Shown: piece after piece, positions 1-8,097 of the stretch
Layout of the letters: the number at the start of each line of letters is the position of its first letter
Position numbering within the stretch: position 1 is the first letter of the stretch
DNA from: Poecilobothrus nobilitatus
Taxonomy: Eukaryota; Arthropoda; Insecta; Diptera; Dolichopodidae
Length of the DNA stretch: 64,000 nt
NCBI GenBank assembly: GCA_947095535.1
Contig: OX352772.1
Location: 187,407,179-187,471,178, forward strand
Direction of reading: 5' to 3'
Notes under the pieces: generated by a model
Seen by the model: only the letters and a program-made list of their open reading frames with translations
The model's database searches: none
Told to the model about the DNA's origin: nothing
Position numbers and translations under genes: made by a program

Positions 1-404
1 TAAAATAAAACCAAAAGATGTTACAAAAGAAAATGAAACTATTTATTGCAAACAGTATACAACAGACCTAAGATATTTAAAAAAGGAAAGTTAAAAAGGG
101 TGATTTTGTACGAATTAATAAATATAAAGGAACTTTTGGTAAAGGTTATGAACCAAATTGGTCTCCTGAAATTTTTAAAATTGCTAATGTTAATATAACA
201 AATCCAGTAACTTATGTTTTAGAAGACTATAAACAGAATACAATTCTTGGAAGTTTTTGTGAATTTGAAATAACTCCTGTTAAAAACTCTAATGCATATC
301 TTGTAGAAAAAATTTTAAGGAAAAAGGGTAATGATATTTATGTAAAATGGTGGGGGTTTGATAACTCTCATAACACTTGGATTAAGCAGAAAGATCTTAT
401 TTAA
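1..404 (+). pseudogene. Retroviral-type integrase, C-terminal part (outer element A)
   Basis: This is the tail of a DDE integrase of the Polinton/Maverick type, which would insert element DNA into chromosomes. The catalytic core lies left of the window. The visible frame reads KGYEPNWSPEIFKI and NPVTYVLEDYK, which is the SH3-like C-terminal region, then a chromo-like end with YVKWWGF and a final stop at 402-404. A frame break near position 90 makes it a remnant. Its layout matches the integrase of the inner element at 8094-9059, but the sequence differs, so it belongs to the outer element. It is the leftmost recognised part of element A. Confidence 0.85.
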
Positions 405-818
405 ATTATTAATATGATTTTTTTAATGAATAATAAAAAAAACATTGTATATAATTTTTAATTTTCTTTATTTCTCTTTAAAATTCATTTCGAAATTTAT
501 AAAATGTTTTTGTATTTCTCTTTTTGTAATAGTGTATCTCTCTTTTTGTAATAGTATAGGAATTTCATAAAAAAGATGAGAATAATTACATTGTGCTGTA
601 TTCAGTTCCATTGAAATATAAAATCTTCTTGTTCTAATTTATTGACACATTTTATTAAACACTTATTAATATATTTTGATATATATTCTTTTATATATCA
701 AAAACTGGAAAAACCCCAGTAAAATATTTTTTTATTTATTTATATTATTTTATTTTGATTTAGAATAGAATTTGCATATTTATTTGATTTAGAATAGTTT
801 CAATTTGAAATGTATTCA
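405..818. other. AT-rich intergenic stretch of element A
   Basis: No coding segment can be supported here. It lies between the convergent ends of the integrase (+) and the minus-strand gene at 819-1148. It contains a short direct repeat (TCTCTTTTTGTAATAGT twice, about 510-555). Confidence 0.5.
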
Positions 819-1148
819 TTATTCAATTTCAAAAGAAGATAAATCAATTATTTTCTTTTCATCTTTTATATGTTGCAATATATATTCCTTTTTTGCTTTC
901 CCATTTGTAACAATTAAGTCAAATTTAGTTAGAGTTTTAATTAGATCGAGATTTATTTGTTCATTAAAAGAATTCCAAAATTTAAATCCTGTTTGAATGT
1001 TCTCAATATTGATATCCTTAGTCGGAAATTTATACTGAAACTCTTTGTTGAATGGTTTACAGGAATCTTTAATTCCAGCAAGTGCTACTCGTTTAACAAA
1101 AATAGCATTCGTGTCGTCAGCACAAATGCTAAATCTATAAGTACACAA
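819..1148 (-). CDS. Uncharacterised Polinton-type protein, possibly truncated
   Basis: This is an open frame of 109 residues downstream of the major capsid gene on the same strand. Visible segments include FSICADDTNAIFVKRVAL, NIENIQTGFKFWNSF and LTKFDLIVTNGKAKKEYIL. The LIVTNG segment followed by a helix suggests the end of a nucleotide-binding or RNase-H-like fold, but I cannot place it in a named family. The start is uncertain because the frame is closed just upstream by a stop, so the N-terminus may be missing. Context (virus-like element, next to capsid genes) argues that it is an element gene rather than a chance frame. Confidence 0.5.
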   Translation of the reverse strand: MCTYRFSICADDTNAIFVKRVALAGIKDSCKPFNKEFQYKFPTKDINIENIQTGFKFWNSFNEQINLDLIKTLTKFDLIVTNGKAKKEYILQHIKDEKKIIDLSSFEIE

Positions 1149-1237
1149 GATTTATTTCTCAATTTAATTTATATTTATAATTTTTCACTTTCGAGGTTGT
1201 TAAATGAATAAATGGTCTTACAAATTGATTTTTGTAT

Positions 1238-2528
1238 TTATAGATTTGTATGAACATTACGATTTTTATCGATTTGTAAACTTGAATCGAATTCACCATA
1301 AACAATACAAGTTATAGTTGATGGTAATTTGTTTGAAAATTTAGCTTCAATTCTTAATGAACCCTGGTTTAACAAAGACTGACAGGAATAATTCCCTGCC
1401 CCATCAGGAGTTAAATCAAAAGCTAGTAGAAAATAACCTTATACTAAACATAGATTTTGTTATTTGATGTCCTTTGTCAGCATGATATATTCCTGTTCCA
1501 CTAAACAAGGTATGATATGCCCGTATATATGTTGAGTTCTTCTCTGAAAAATTAGTTTCTATAGCTAAATTAGGAATTTGAACACCATTAACATATAACA
1601 TAAATTGTTTTAAATCAAAATTTTTAAAATTGTAGGGGTTCTTAGATCGCTTTCCTGTGTATCCTTCATTTTCAGTCATACAAAATATTATTGTGTTTGG
1701 TAGTTGACCAATAAAAACATTGTCTAGACTTATATTGGAAGTATTAGAAGACATCGTAAAAGTTTTAACTTCAACACGTTTATAGTAGTATTTCGCATTA
1801 GCTTTTTCTAATACGGTATTATGTGACAATAGAATACTTGCATTGATTGTAACATGTTTCATAAATAATATTGCCTCTAAAATTTTTAATTGACATTCAT
1901 CATTATCATCAGCAAAAAATAAAAATCTGGTTCTTCCAAAGTTAAAACAACGCGAACATCTACATTGTTAATCAAGAATACTGGTTGGTTCAACATATCA
2001 ACATGTAATTTCCCCATTAATTCTACTTCAGCACTGTTATTGTAAGACTTTTTATGTTCCATACTACCACCGTTATCATGCCTTTGAATATTACCTTTAT
2101 CCAAGATCCAACCTGAACATTCTAAGTGTGTTTCAGCAGCATTAGTTCCATAATTGAGAAGAGTTTCAATATGTGCTCTGTAGTAATAATTTAAATCCGA
2201 TGGTGTTATATTTTTTCCACTTAATCGAACATTACATTGTTTTATAAGAGAATGAAGTAAATTATTTACAATCCCAGGTTGAGAGATTAATTTATTTGCA
2301 CTATCTTTATCATCATTCCAAGATGTACCATTTTTTTTTAAATATTTGTACTTTAAGTTTTAAATATGTTCCAGGCAAATCTCTATACGTATCTCCATGA
2401 CCTAATGAAATAAATTCGATTGTGGAAGCAGAGTCTAAAGAGGCTATTGGATTTAAAGCAACTTCTTCAGTTTTTAATATGCTCGATTGAATTGGACGTG
2501 GTGTAAAAATATCCAATTCAGATTGCAT
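1238..2528 (-). pseudogene. Double-jelly-roll major capsid protein (F54H12.2-like), element A
   Basis: This is the major capsid protein of a Polinton/adintovirus-type element and would form the pseudo-hexameric shell. The N-terminus is at 2528 (MQSELDIFTPRP). A central segment at 1886-2104 includes VELMGKLHVDMLNQ and VDVRVVLTLEEPDFYF. The third segment at 1416-1862 includes FIGQLPNTIIFCM, NFDLKQFMLYVNG and YHTLFSGTGI. The C-terminal part to 1238 reads FDLTPDGAG and then TCIVYGEFDS. The segments are collinear but lie in different frames, with at least three frameshifts or stops, so the gene is dead. The total of about 1.3 kb is near the family's usual size. It differs clearly from the major capsid gene of the inner element at 13402-14594. 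Confidence 0.88.
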
Positions 2529-2659
2529 GCACTCAATTATTGTTAATCAAATATGTCTGTATATTTTTTTTTTCTTTTTTTTATTATTACTTTTTTTAGA
2601 AGTTATGCGTTTCTTCTTTTTAGTTTTTAAATGAATATGAGTCGTGTTTGAATGTCTTT

Positions 2660-3017
2660 TTATACCCTTTCGAATAAATACATATCATTTAGACCCTGAC
2701 CATACATATCATTTAGTTTATTAAAAACACCGCGCCTTATATTCTTTATAGCATCATTTTCTCGATCTTTTATTACTTCCTTTAAATTTCTACCTGTGCT
2801 AATGTCTGATAATGAGAATTTCTACCAGCTGACATAGCTTCTTTTTTTAAAATATCTCGACCCGATGAAAAAATAGGTTTTATCCTAATAAACCACCAAA
2901 AAGGTTTCCAATCCCTCTGCCCTTTTGAAAATAAGATGTTGTTTGTAATAGGGGGCCTATTTCATTGATGTTACCTTCACTTTGATTAAGATAATATTTA
3001 ATGTATGATTGTTTCAT
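2660..3017 (-). pseudogene. pVI/pX-like small virion protein, element A
   Basis: The frame starts MKQSYIKYYLNQ and continues SYFQKGRGIGNLFGGLLG, a glycine-rich amphipathic start typical of the small protein encoded between the penton-like and hexon-like genes in adintovirus-type elements. After a stop near 2880 the homology resumes in other frames (DILKKEAMSAGRN, then STGRNLKEVIKDRENDAI), so there are several lesions. Position between minor capsid (3064-3983) and major capsid (1238-2528) supports the call. The role in related viruses is thought to be membrane or core interaction. That part is inference from position and composition only. Confidence 0.6.
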
Positions 3018-3063
3018 TATGAATAAAAAAACTATAATTTTTTTCTTTCTATTTATATATTTT

Positions 3064-3983
3064 TTATTTTCGAATAAAATGTAAAACAATTTTTGTTGGA
3101 AATAATCTTGGTGAAAAATTTATATTTTCACCATATTGATTACAAATGCGAATTGAAATAGTTTCAAATAAACTTTTTTCTACTGGAATATATTGAACGT
3201 TTTTAAATTCACTGTTAAAAGGGTTCCTGCAATTTTCACAGTTAATTGTTTTTAATGCTCTTATTGTACTATCTCCATATATATTAGGTTCAATAATATC
3301 AGTGTAAATAACCATCATACCTAGTAATTGATCATTATACATTGAAAATGTTTGTTTAAATAAATCTAGTAAAACTTTTTTTAAATTTATTGCTTTTTCT
3401 TTTTGTGAAAGAAGTTCCTTTATCAGTTCTGGGATAGTATATTCAAAGTTTTTTTGTAAAAAAAAGTTTTCTTTTTCAAATGATCGAGATATTCTTACTC
3501 TTTTTAATTGATCCACTGGAGCTATTTTTTTTTATCTCTTTTATAATAATTCTCATTTAACAAAGATTGTGAAATTTCATTAAAAAACTCTGTTAAAACT
3601 TGTTTTCTTGTAAATCCTGGTTCTGGTGTAATATTATTAATTAAAACTGGTAAAAAATTTATTTTCAAATCATCATTTCTAAATTTATATTTATGAATAT
3701 CAGGGTAAAATGTATAACCCATTCGCTTATCAACATTTTTTCTAGAATTATTTTCACCTACAGTAACCGTAGTTTTTCCTATTGAAATTAATACACAATT
3801 TGTACGTTCATATTTATCTGTTTGAAGAAAATCGTTACAATAAAACTCAGTTAAACCAACTTTCCAATTTTCATTCCTGAGGTCAATACGTCGAGATATT
3901 TTATTTGTGAATTGGGAAAGAGTATTTTCAGGAAACATAACTTCTGAAGAATTACTTAATAAAGTTACATAAAATTCATCCAT
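3064..3983 (-). pseudogene. Penton-like minor capsid protein, element A, copy 1
   Basis: This is a single-jelly-roll minor capsid (penton-like) protein of Polinton/adintovirus type. The N-terminal half (3522-3983) starts MDEFYVTLLSNSSEV and contains NTLSQFTNKIS and NENWKVGLTEF. The C-terminal half (3064-3516) contains MVIYTDIIEPNIYGD and ends in FPTKIVLHFIRK. The halves are joined across a run of nine A (minus strand), where a one-base shift breaks the frame; otherwise the gene is close to full length (about 305 residues). The 5' part and its upstream neighbour are duplicated at 21337-21466 plus 4297-4860. The next gene downstream is the pVI/pX-like remnant. Confidence 0.85.
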
Positions 3984-4295
3984 CTTTATAATTATCTATG
4001 TATATGATGTCCAATTATATTCTTTTGTAGATTTTAAATCTTTTAAATTTTTTTCCTTTGATTTTGTAATGCTTTGTTTTTTACGGATAGGGAAATTTAA
4101 TTCTTTTTGTTTTGTTTTAGATTCTGATCGCAAAGAATATTGTTTCTTTGGTTTGTCAAAGAGAGGAACAGATATAACTGAACCGTCATCTGTTTCAAAT
4201 ACTAGAATTGCTGAACTATTTATAGATTTGCGTTCCTTTAAACGAGATCCTGAAGAAGCGGCAGATAACGCTCGTTTTTTAATATTTTCATCATA
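3297..4295. repeat. 1-kb tandem duplication, copy 1 (element A)
   Basis: Bases 3297-4295 recur as 4296-4860 followed, after removal of the inserted element B, by 21337-about 21772. The unit holds most of the minor capsid gene and the 3' end of the gene upstream of it. The copies differ by scattered substitutions. The duplication preceded the insertion of element B, since B interrupts only the second copy. Confidence 0.85.
3996..4293 (-). pseudogene. 3' fragment of conserved small protein (second copy of the gene at 21479-22261)
   Basis: The minus strand reads KKRALSAASSGSRLKERKS, then VFETDDGSVISVPLFDKP, and ends just before the penton start at 3983. It matches the 3' part of the gene at 21479-22261. 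Here the codon that is TGA in the other copy is CGA (arginine), so this copy preserves the older state. It begins abruptly at about 4293, which is the breakpoint of the 1-kb tandem duplication. A plus-strand frame over the same bases is a shadow. Confidence 0.7.
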
Positions 4296-4296
4296 T

Positions 4297-4860
4297 TATC
4301 AGTGTAAATAACCATCATACCTGGTAATTGATCATTATACGTTGAAAATGTTTGTTTAAATAAATCTAGTAAAACTTTTTTTAAATTTATTGCTTTTTCT
4401 TTTTGTGAAAGAAGTTCCTTTATCAGTTCTGGGATAGTATATTCAAAGTTTTTTTGTAAAAAAAAGTTTTCTTTTTCAAATGATCGAAATATTCTTACTC
4501 TTTTTAATTGATCCGCTGGAGCTATTTATTTTTTATCTCCTTTATAATAATTCTCATTTAACAAAGATTGTGAAATTTCATTAAAAAACTCTGTTAAAAC
4601 TTGTTTTCTTGTAAATCCTGGTTCTGGTGTAATATTATTAATTAAAACTGGTAAAAAATTTATTTTCCAATCATCATTTCTAAATTTATATTTATGAATA
4701 TCAGGGTAAAATATATAACCCATTCGCTTATCAACATTTTTTCTAGAATTATGTTCACCTACAGTAGCCGTAGTTTTTCCTATTGAAATTAATACACAAT
4801 TTGTACGTTCATATTTATCTGTTTGAAGAAAATTGTTACAATAAAACTCAGTTAAAGCAA
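4297..4860 (-). pseudogene. Penton-like minor capsid copy 2, distal part (split by element B)
   Basis: This is near-identical to 3297-3853. It encodes FYCNNFLQTDKYERTN, TPEPGFTRKQVLTEF and, after an in-frame TAA, the segment with LLSQKEKAINLKK. It ends where the tandem duplication ends. Its proximal part is at 21337-21466, on the other side of element B. Because the inverted repeat of B is open in the same frame, a chimeric reading frame of 199 codons spans 4526-5125. That joining is a by-product of the insertion. Confidence 0.85.
4855..4860. repeat. Target site duplication, left (AAGCAA)
   Basis: Six bases directly before element B. The unoccupied copy has TTAAACCAAC at 3851-3860. The right flank has AACCAA at 21337-21342. 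One substitution separates left and right. Six-base duplications are characteristic of Polintons. Confidence 0.85.
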
Positions 4861-5470
4861 AGTAGTATAAATATGGGGGTTCTGCGCAAGTCAGATGACG
4901 TAGTAAAATTTTTGACAGCTGTGAATTATGAGGCGTATTACGGAATAGAATTGTTGGAATGGTATTATGAAATTGGGATGACGATTGAGTGTGATGGTTG
5001 AGATATGGGTGTGAGTCGGTTCTGAGGGTGAGTTGGGGGTATTGGGTCATGGTTTGTTTGGGAGTGACAGGAGATTTGTTGGGGGTAGCAGGGCTGCTGG
5101 TTGCTGATGTGTGGTTGTTTGGCATTGGTAGTAGGGATATGTCTGGCTCATGGCCCTCCGTCTAATATTATATCCCCAATATGTATAGCTGTGAAAATGA
5201 AATTATGAATCAAAGAAACACAAAAATCAAATATGCATCAAATACACGTGCATAACTAGGAAGACATGTGGGCTCGAAACCTCATAGTTTTATTGATAGC
5301 AGGTACCCGAGCAGGCGCCCCGTACTAAGTTACTGAAAACAAGTACAAAGTTGTAGAAGACCGAACAATTTTTTTGTTTGATAGGCCTATAGTTGTGAGA
5401 GATTAAAAAAAAATATGGTCTGTTGAATTTGAAAGTAAATATGTGATAAGGAAAATAAAAAATGTGGTAA
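4861..5470 (+). repeat. Left terminal inverted repeat of element B
   Basis: It matches the inverse of 20780-21336. In the outer 340 bases I count about a dozen mismatches by eye. Further in, the left copy has about 100 extra bases (roughly 5201-5320) and the match resumes at TATAGTTGTGAGAGATTAAA. The outer part is much less AT-rich than the rest of the window. Confidence 0.9.
4866..4895 (+). promoter_or_regulatory. Candidate core promoter in left inverted repeat
   Basis: TATAAATA starts five bases inside the element end and TCAGA follows at 4891-4895, about 25 bases downstream. That is the usual TATA-to-initiator spacing of arthropod promoters. The same motif pair and spacing occur in the right repeat, so both ends could drive transcription inwards. 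This is inferred from sequence only. Confidence 0.35.
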
Positions 5471-5724
5471 TAATTTTATTAAAATGTGAATGAAAAAAAA
5501 TTTTTAGTGATAAGAAATAATGCTTGCGGTTTTTTGTTTGAAATTTAGAAAAAGAATTTCTTATCTGTATTAATAATATATAATATTTAAAAATGCTCAA
5601 CAAATTTTTGAAGTTGTAAAATAAAAATCTGAAATGATGTCAGAGGATTCCTATTGTTAAAATAAACTAAAAAGAAAAAAAGTCAAACATGTGTATAGAT
5701 ACTACAAAGTTTATTCATTTATTT

Positions 5725-6009
5725 TTAGTGTTTTTCGATATTCACATTTTTTTCTTGAAATTTCTTTACAATTTTACTTAATCGTAATAAGCATATCTTA
5801 GGAAATTTGATTGAACTCTGAGTAAGTAAGTTCGTCCATTTGTCATCTTTACCTTCTCTCAATGTATTGAATTGGATCAATGTTGACTCAGCATTATTTC
5901 TCAAAAAATTTGTATGATATTGAATTTCACGTCTATATTTTCTTCTAAAATTGTTTTTATTTTTAAGAAAAAATTTATTAAATATGATAAGTGTTCTTGC
6001 AAACTCCAT
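5725..6009 (-). CDS. Hypothetical protein, 94 aa, basic
   Basis: This is the first frame inside the left inverted repeat, reading towards the element end. The product is lysine/arginine-rich (KNKNNFRRKYRREIQYH) and has no membrane segment or cysteine motif. The start ATG is the only one in frame. I do not recognise it. It is divergent from the LITAF-like gene, with about 230 bases between them. It may be an accessory gene, but chance cannot be excluded. Confidence 0.35.
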   Translation of the reverse strand: MEFARTLIIFNKFFLKNKNNFRRKYRREIQYHTNFLRNNAESTLIQFNTLREGKDDKWTNLLTQSSIKFPKICLLRLSKIVKKFQEKNVNIEKH

Positions 6010-6237
6010 TGTATGTTTAAAACTAAAGAAAACTAATTAAGCCGTTAATTTAGAAATAAAATATGAAAATGCTGAGAATTAACTAAATCTTCTGTTGGTA
6101 GGAGTGTTAAGGTGTAGATAAAACCTATTAAGTAAGGTATACGACACTTGATAAGTTTATGAATCTATTATGTTAAGGTTCGATCCCACAGAAGATTTTT
6201 TTTTTTTTCTAAAGAATTTAGTCAATCGAAAACATTC

Positions 6238-6540
6238 ATGGATGCATCATCATCATATAACACAAACCAAGGGCATGTTGGTTCAACTGTTTTTGTACAT
6301 CAAACATTTAAAACATCATTTGGACCTTATCCTCAAGTAGCAGTATGTTTGAATTGCGGTGAAAGAAATGTAACGAAAGTTGAATATGAAAATGCTAGCA
6401 AAACTCATATTGCAGTTTTATTAATGTGTTTGATGGGATTATGGTGTTGTTGTTTTATTCCATATTGTGCTGATAACATGAAAAATATAAATCATTATTG
6501 TTCAAAATGTAACAATTTTTTAGGTGTTTATGATAAATAA
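6238..6540 (+). CDS. LITAF-domain (LPS-induced TNF-alpha factor/SIMPLE-like) protein
   Basis: This is an intact frame of 100 residues. LITAF proteins are monotopic membrane zinc proteins of endosomes and lysosomes. The hallmarks are visible: a first zinc knuckle CLNC (C37, C40), a hydrophobic segment at about 58-76 (HIAVLLMCLMGLW followed by CCCFIPYC), and a second knuckle HYCSKC (C88, C91) followed by NNFLG. The short N-terminus lacks the long proline-rich region of many cellular homologues, having only GPYP. The coding region has no intron, unlike most animal LITAF genes, which suggests capture via RNA or from a virus; large DNA viruses such as iridoviruses are known to carry LITAF homologues. 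An AATAAA overlaps the stop. It is followed by two more plus-strand cargo genes. Confidence 0.9.
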   Translation: MDASSSYNTNQGHVGSTVFVHQTFKTSFGPYPQVAVCLNCGERNVTKVEYENASKTHIAVLLMCLMGLWCCCFIPYCADNMKNINHYCSKCNNFLGVYDK

Positions 6541-6656
6541 ATTATTTAAATTAACAGATTTTTTTTAAATAATTTTACATCTAAAATTTTATAAAAGACC
6601 AATCTTAACATAAAATATGACATAATTCGATTAAACTATTAAGTAGAGACACCAAA

Positions 6657-7370
6657 ATGTTTTGGGCTGATAACATTTTACATGGTTATAAATATTGTAT
6701 TTGTGGGCGGAAATGGGCTTCAATTAAAATATTTAATTGGAGAATATTTCATGATTTTTTAGAGGTATATATAACTCCAGAAGGCGGGGAAAAGATTTGT
6801 TTATTTAAAATTAGAAATGGTGAGTCATTAACTAACAAATTTGATTTATCTCCTTTGAGTTGGCAACATCTAAAAATTGAAGTATATCGTGGTGATATTT
6901 ACATTATTGGCAAAATAAGAGATTCAACAAATAAAAAAAAACAAATACCTAATCATTTTCATATTGATTGCCCATTTGCGAAAGAAGATGATTGGGAGAT
7001 GATTCAGAAGAATATTTCAAATGTACTACCAAAAGATAAGAATAAATTAATTGCGCAACAAATTGAATCATTGTCCCTCAAAACGAATGAATATGAAGAA
7101 AATCAAAATAAGTTGAAAAAGTCAATGATAAGGAAACGAATTGATGATGGAATAATATTTATAGCATCAATAGAGAATACATATAATGAAAAAATTAGTG
7201 AAGTGTTAACTAATTTTAAAAAATTACTTGAAGATTTAAAAGAAGAATATTTAGATTACATGGAAGCTTATTCAGATCGAAGAGATCGCTTTTTGCCACT
7301 TTTTATGTATGTGTGTTCTATTGTACGCCAAGTCAAGTTTATGCGTAATAAGGAAATTTCTAGAACATAA
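6657..7370 (+). CDS. Hypothetical cargo protein, 237 aa, coiled-coil C-terminal half
   Basis: This is an intact frame with a good start context (CCAAAATG) and an AATAAA at 7405. The N-terminal 110 residues look globular and beta-rich, with CICGRKW near residue 15 and alternating hydrophobics (LEVYITPEGGEKICLF). Residues from about 120 on are helical and charged (LSLKTNEYEENQNKLKK, NFKKLLEDLKEEYLDY), ending in a basic tail. There is no signal peptide. I do not recognise the family. It lies between the LITAF-like and secreted genes on the same strand, with gaps of about 100 bases. Its openness over 237 codons beside decayed genes suggests it is or was recently functional. Confidence 0.65.
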   Translation: MFWADNILHGYKYCICGRKWASIKIFNWRIFHDFLEVYITPEGGEKICLFKIRNGESLTNKFDLSPLSWQHLKIEVYRGDIYIIGKIRDSTNKKKQIPNHFHIDCPFAKEDDWEMIQKNISNVLPKDKNKLIAQQIESLSLKTNEYEENQNKLKKSMIRKRIDDGIIFIASIENTYNEKISEVLTNFKKLLEDLKEEYLDYMEAYSDRRDRFLPLFMYVCSIVRQVKFMRNKEISRT

Positions 7371-7464
7371 AAAGCACAAATTATATATTTTTTTTTAAAT
7401 TTCTAATAAAACATTGCTTTGTTAACCTTTAAAGAAGATACATCATAATTCCTTTTGATTAACT

Positions 7465-8097
7465 ATGAAAACATTTATATTTTTCATATTCTGTTTGTTA
7501 ACCATCCAAGCAAATTCTGCTCCAGTTTCTAATATTAGATTGAATGAATCAGCTTTTGGGAGCACATATTTTAATATATTGCTTCCAAATAATGAGACAG
7601 TTAAAGTAAATTTATCAGTACAGTTTTTAAAGCATGTAATTTCCTCAGAATCAAATACTAGTGAAATTGGAACAACAACAATAAAACCATTAAATACTTT
7701 GCAAGCAGATGATCAATTGTTGGGGGATAAAGCTGATTCAGTGCCACAATATGCGACTATAGATAATGCTATTAAAGCTTTTAGAAATGAGTTGGTTTTA
7801 AAAGAACAGAACATTGACGGAATAATAAATAGTGAACATATATTTTATAGACATTTTGTATTGAATGTTGGTGAGAATCAAAAACTCACTGTGAGGTGTG
7901 AATATGAAAGCATTTTTATTAAAAAGTATCTTAAAATTCAGTGCCATGAATATCGAGAAATATTAGCTGAAAGAATTACAGGTGATGGAGAAGTAGAAAA
8001 AATTATAATGGTAGATACAGAATATAAATCTGATTTCACTGTAATTGATTTACGAACAATCAAACAGGATCCATCATATCAAATGGAAATTCATTAA
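7465..8097 (+). CDS. Predicted secreted protein, 210 aa
   Basis: This is an intact frame. It begins with a classic signal peptide (MKTFIFFIFCLLTIQANS), with cleavage likely after ANS or near SAP at about 19-21. The mature protein is acidic to neutral, with potential N-glycosylation sites (NETV, NLS, NTS) and only two cysteines (in VRCEYES and IQCHEY), which could form one disulphide. I cannot assign a family. It overlaps the end of the convergent integrase gene by a few bases, and an AATAAA is at 8099. Placement in the cargo block suggests an accessory rather than structural role, but that is inference. Confidence 0.65.
   Translation: MKTFIFFIFCLLTIQANSAPVSNIRLNESAFGSTYFNILLPNNETVKVNLSVQFLKHVISSESNTSEIGTTTIKPLNTLQADDQLLGDKADSVPQYATIDNAIKAFRNELVLKEQNIDGIINSEHIFYRHFVLNVGENQKLTVRCEYESIFIKKYLKIQCHEYREILAERITGDGEVEKIIMVDTEYKSDFTVIDLRTIKQDPSYQMEIH

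Noticed and set aside
4069..4311. Open plus-strand frame of 80 codons
   Set aside because: It mirrors the minus-strand gene fragment at 3996-4293, which has recognisable coding character and a duplicate at 21479.
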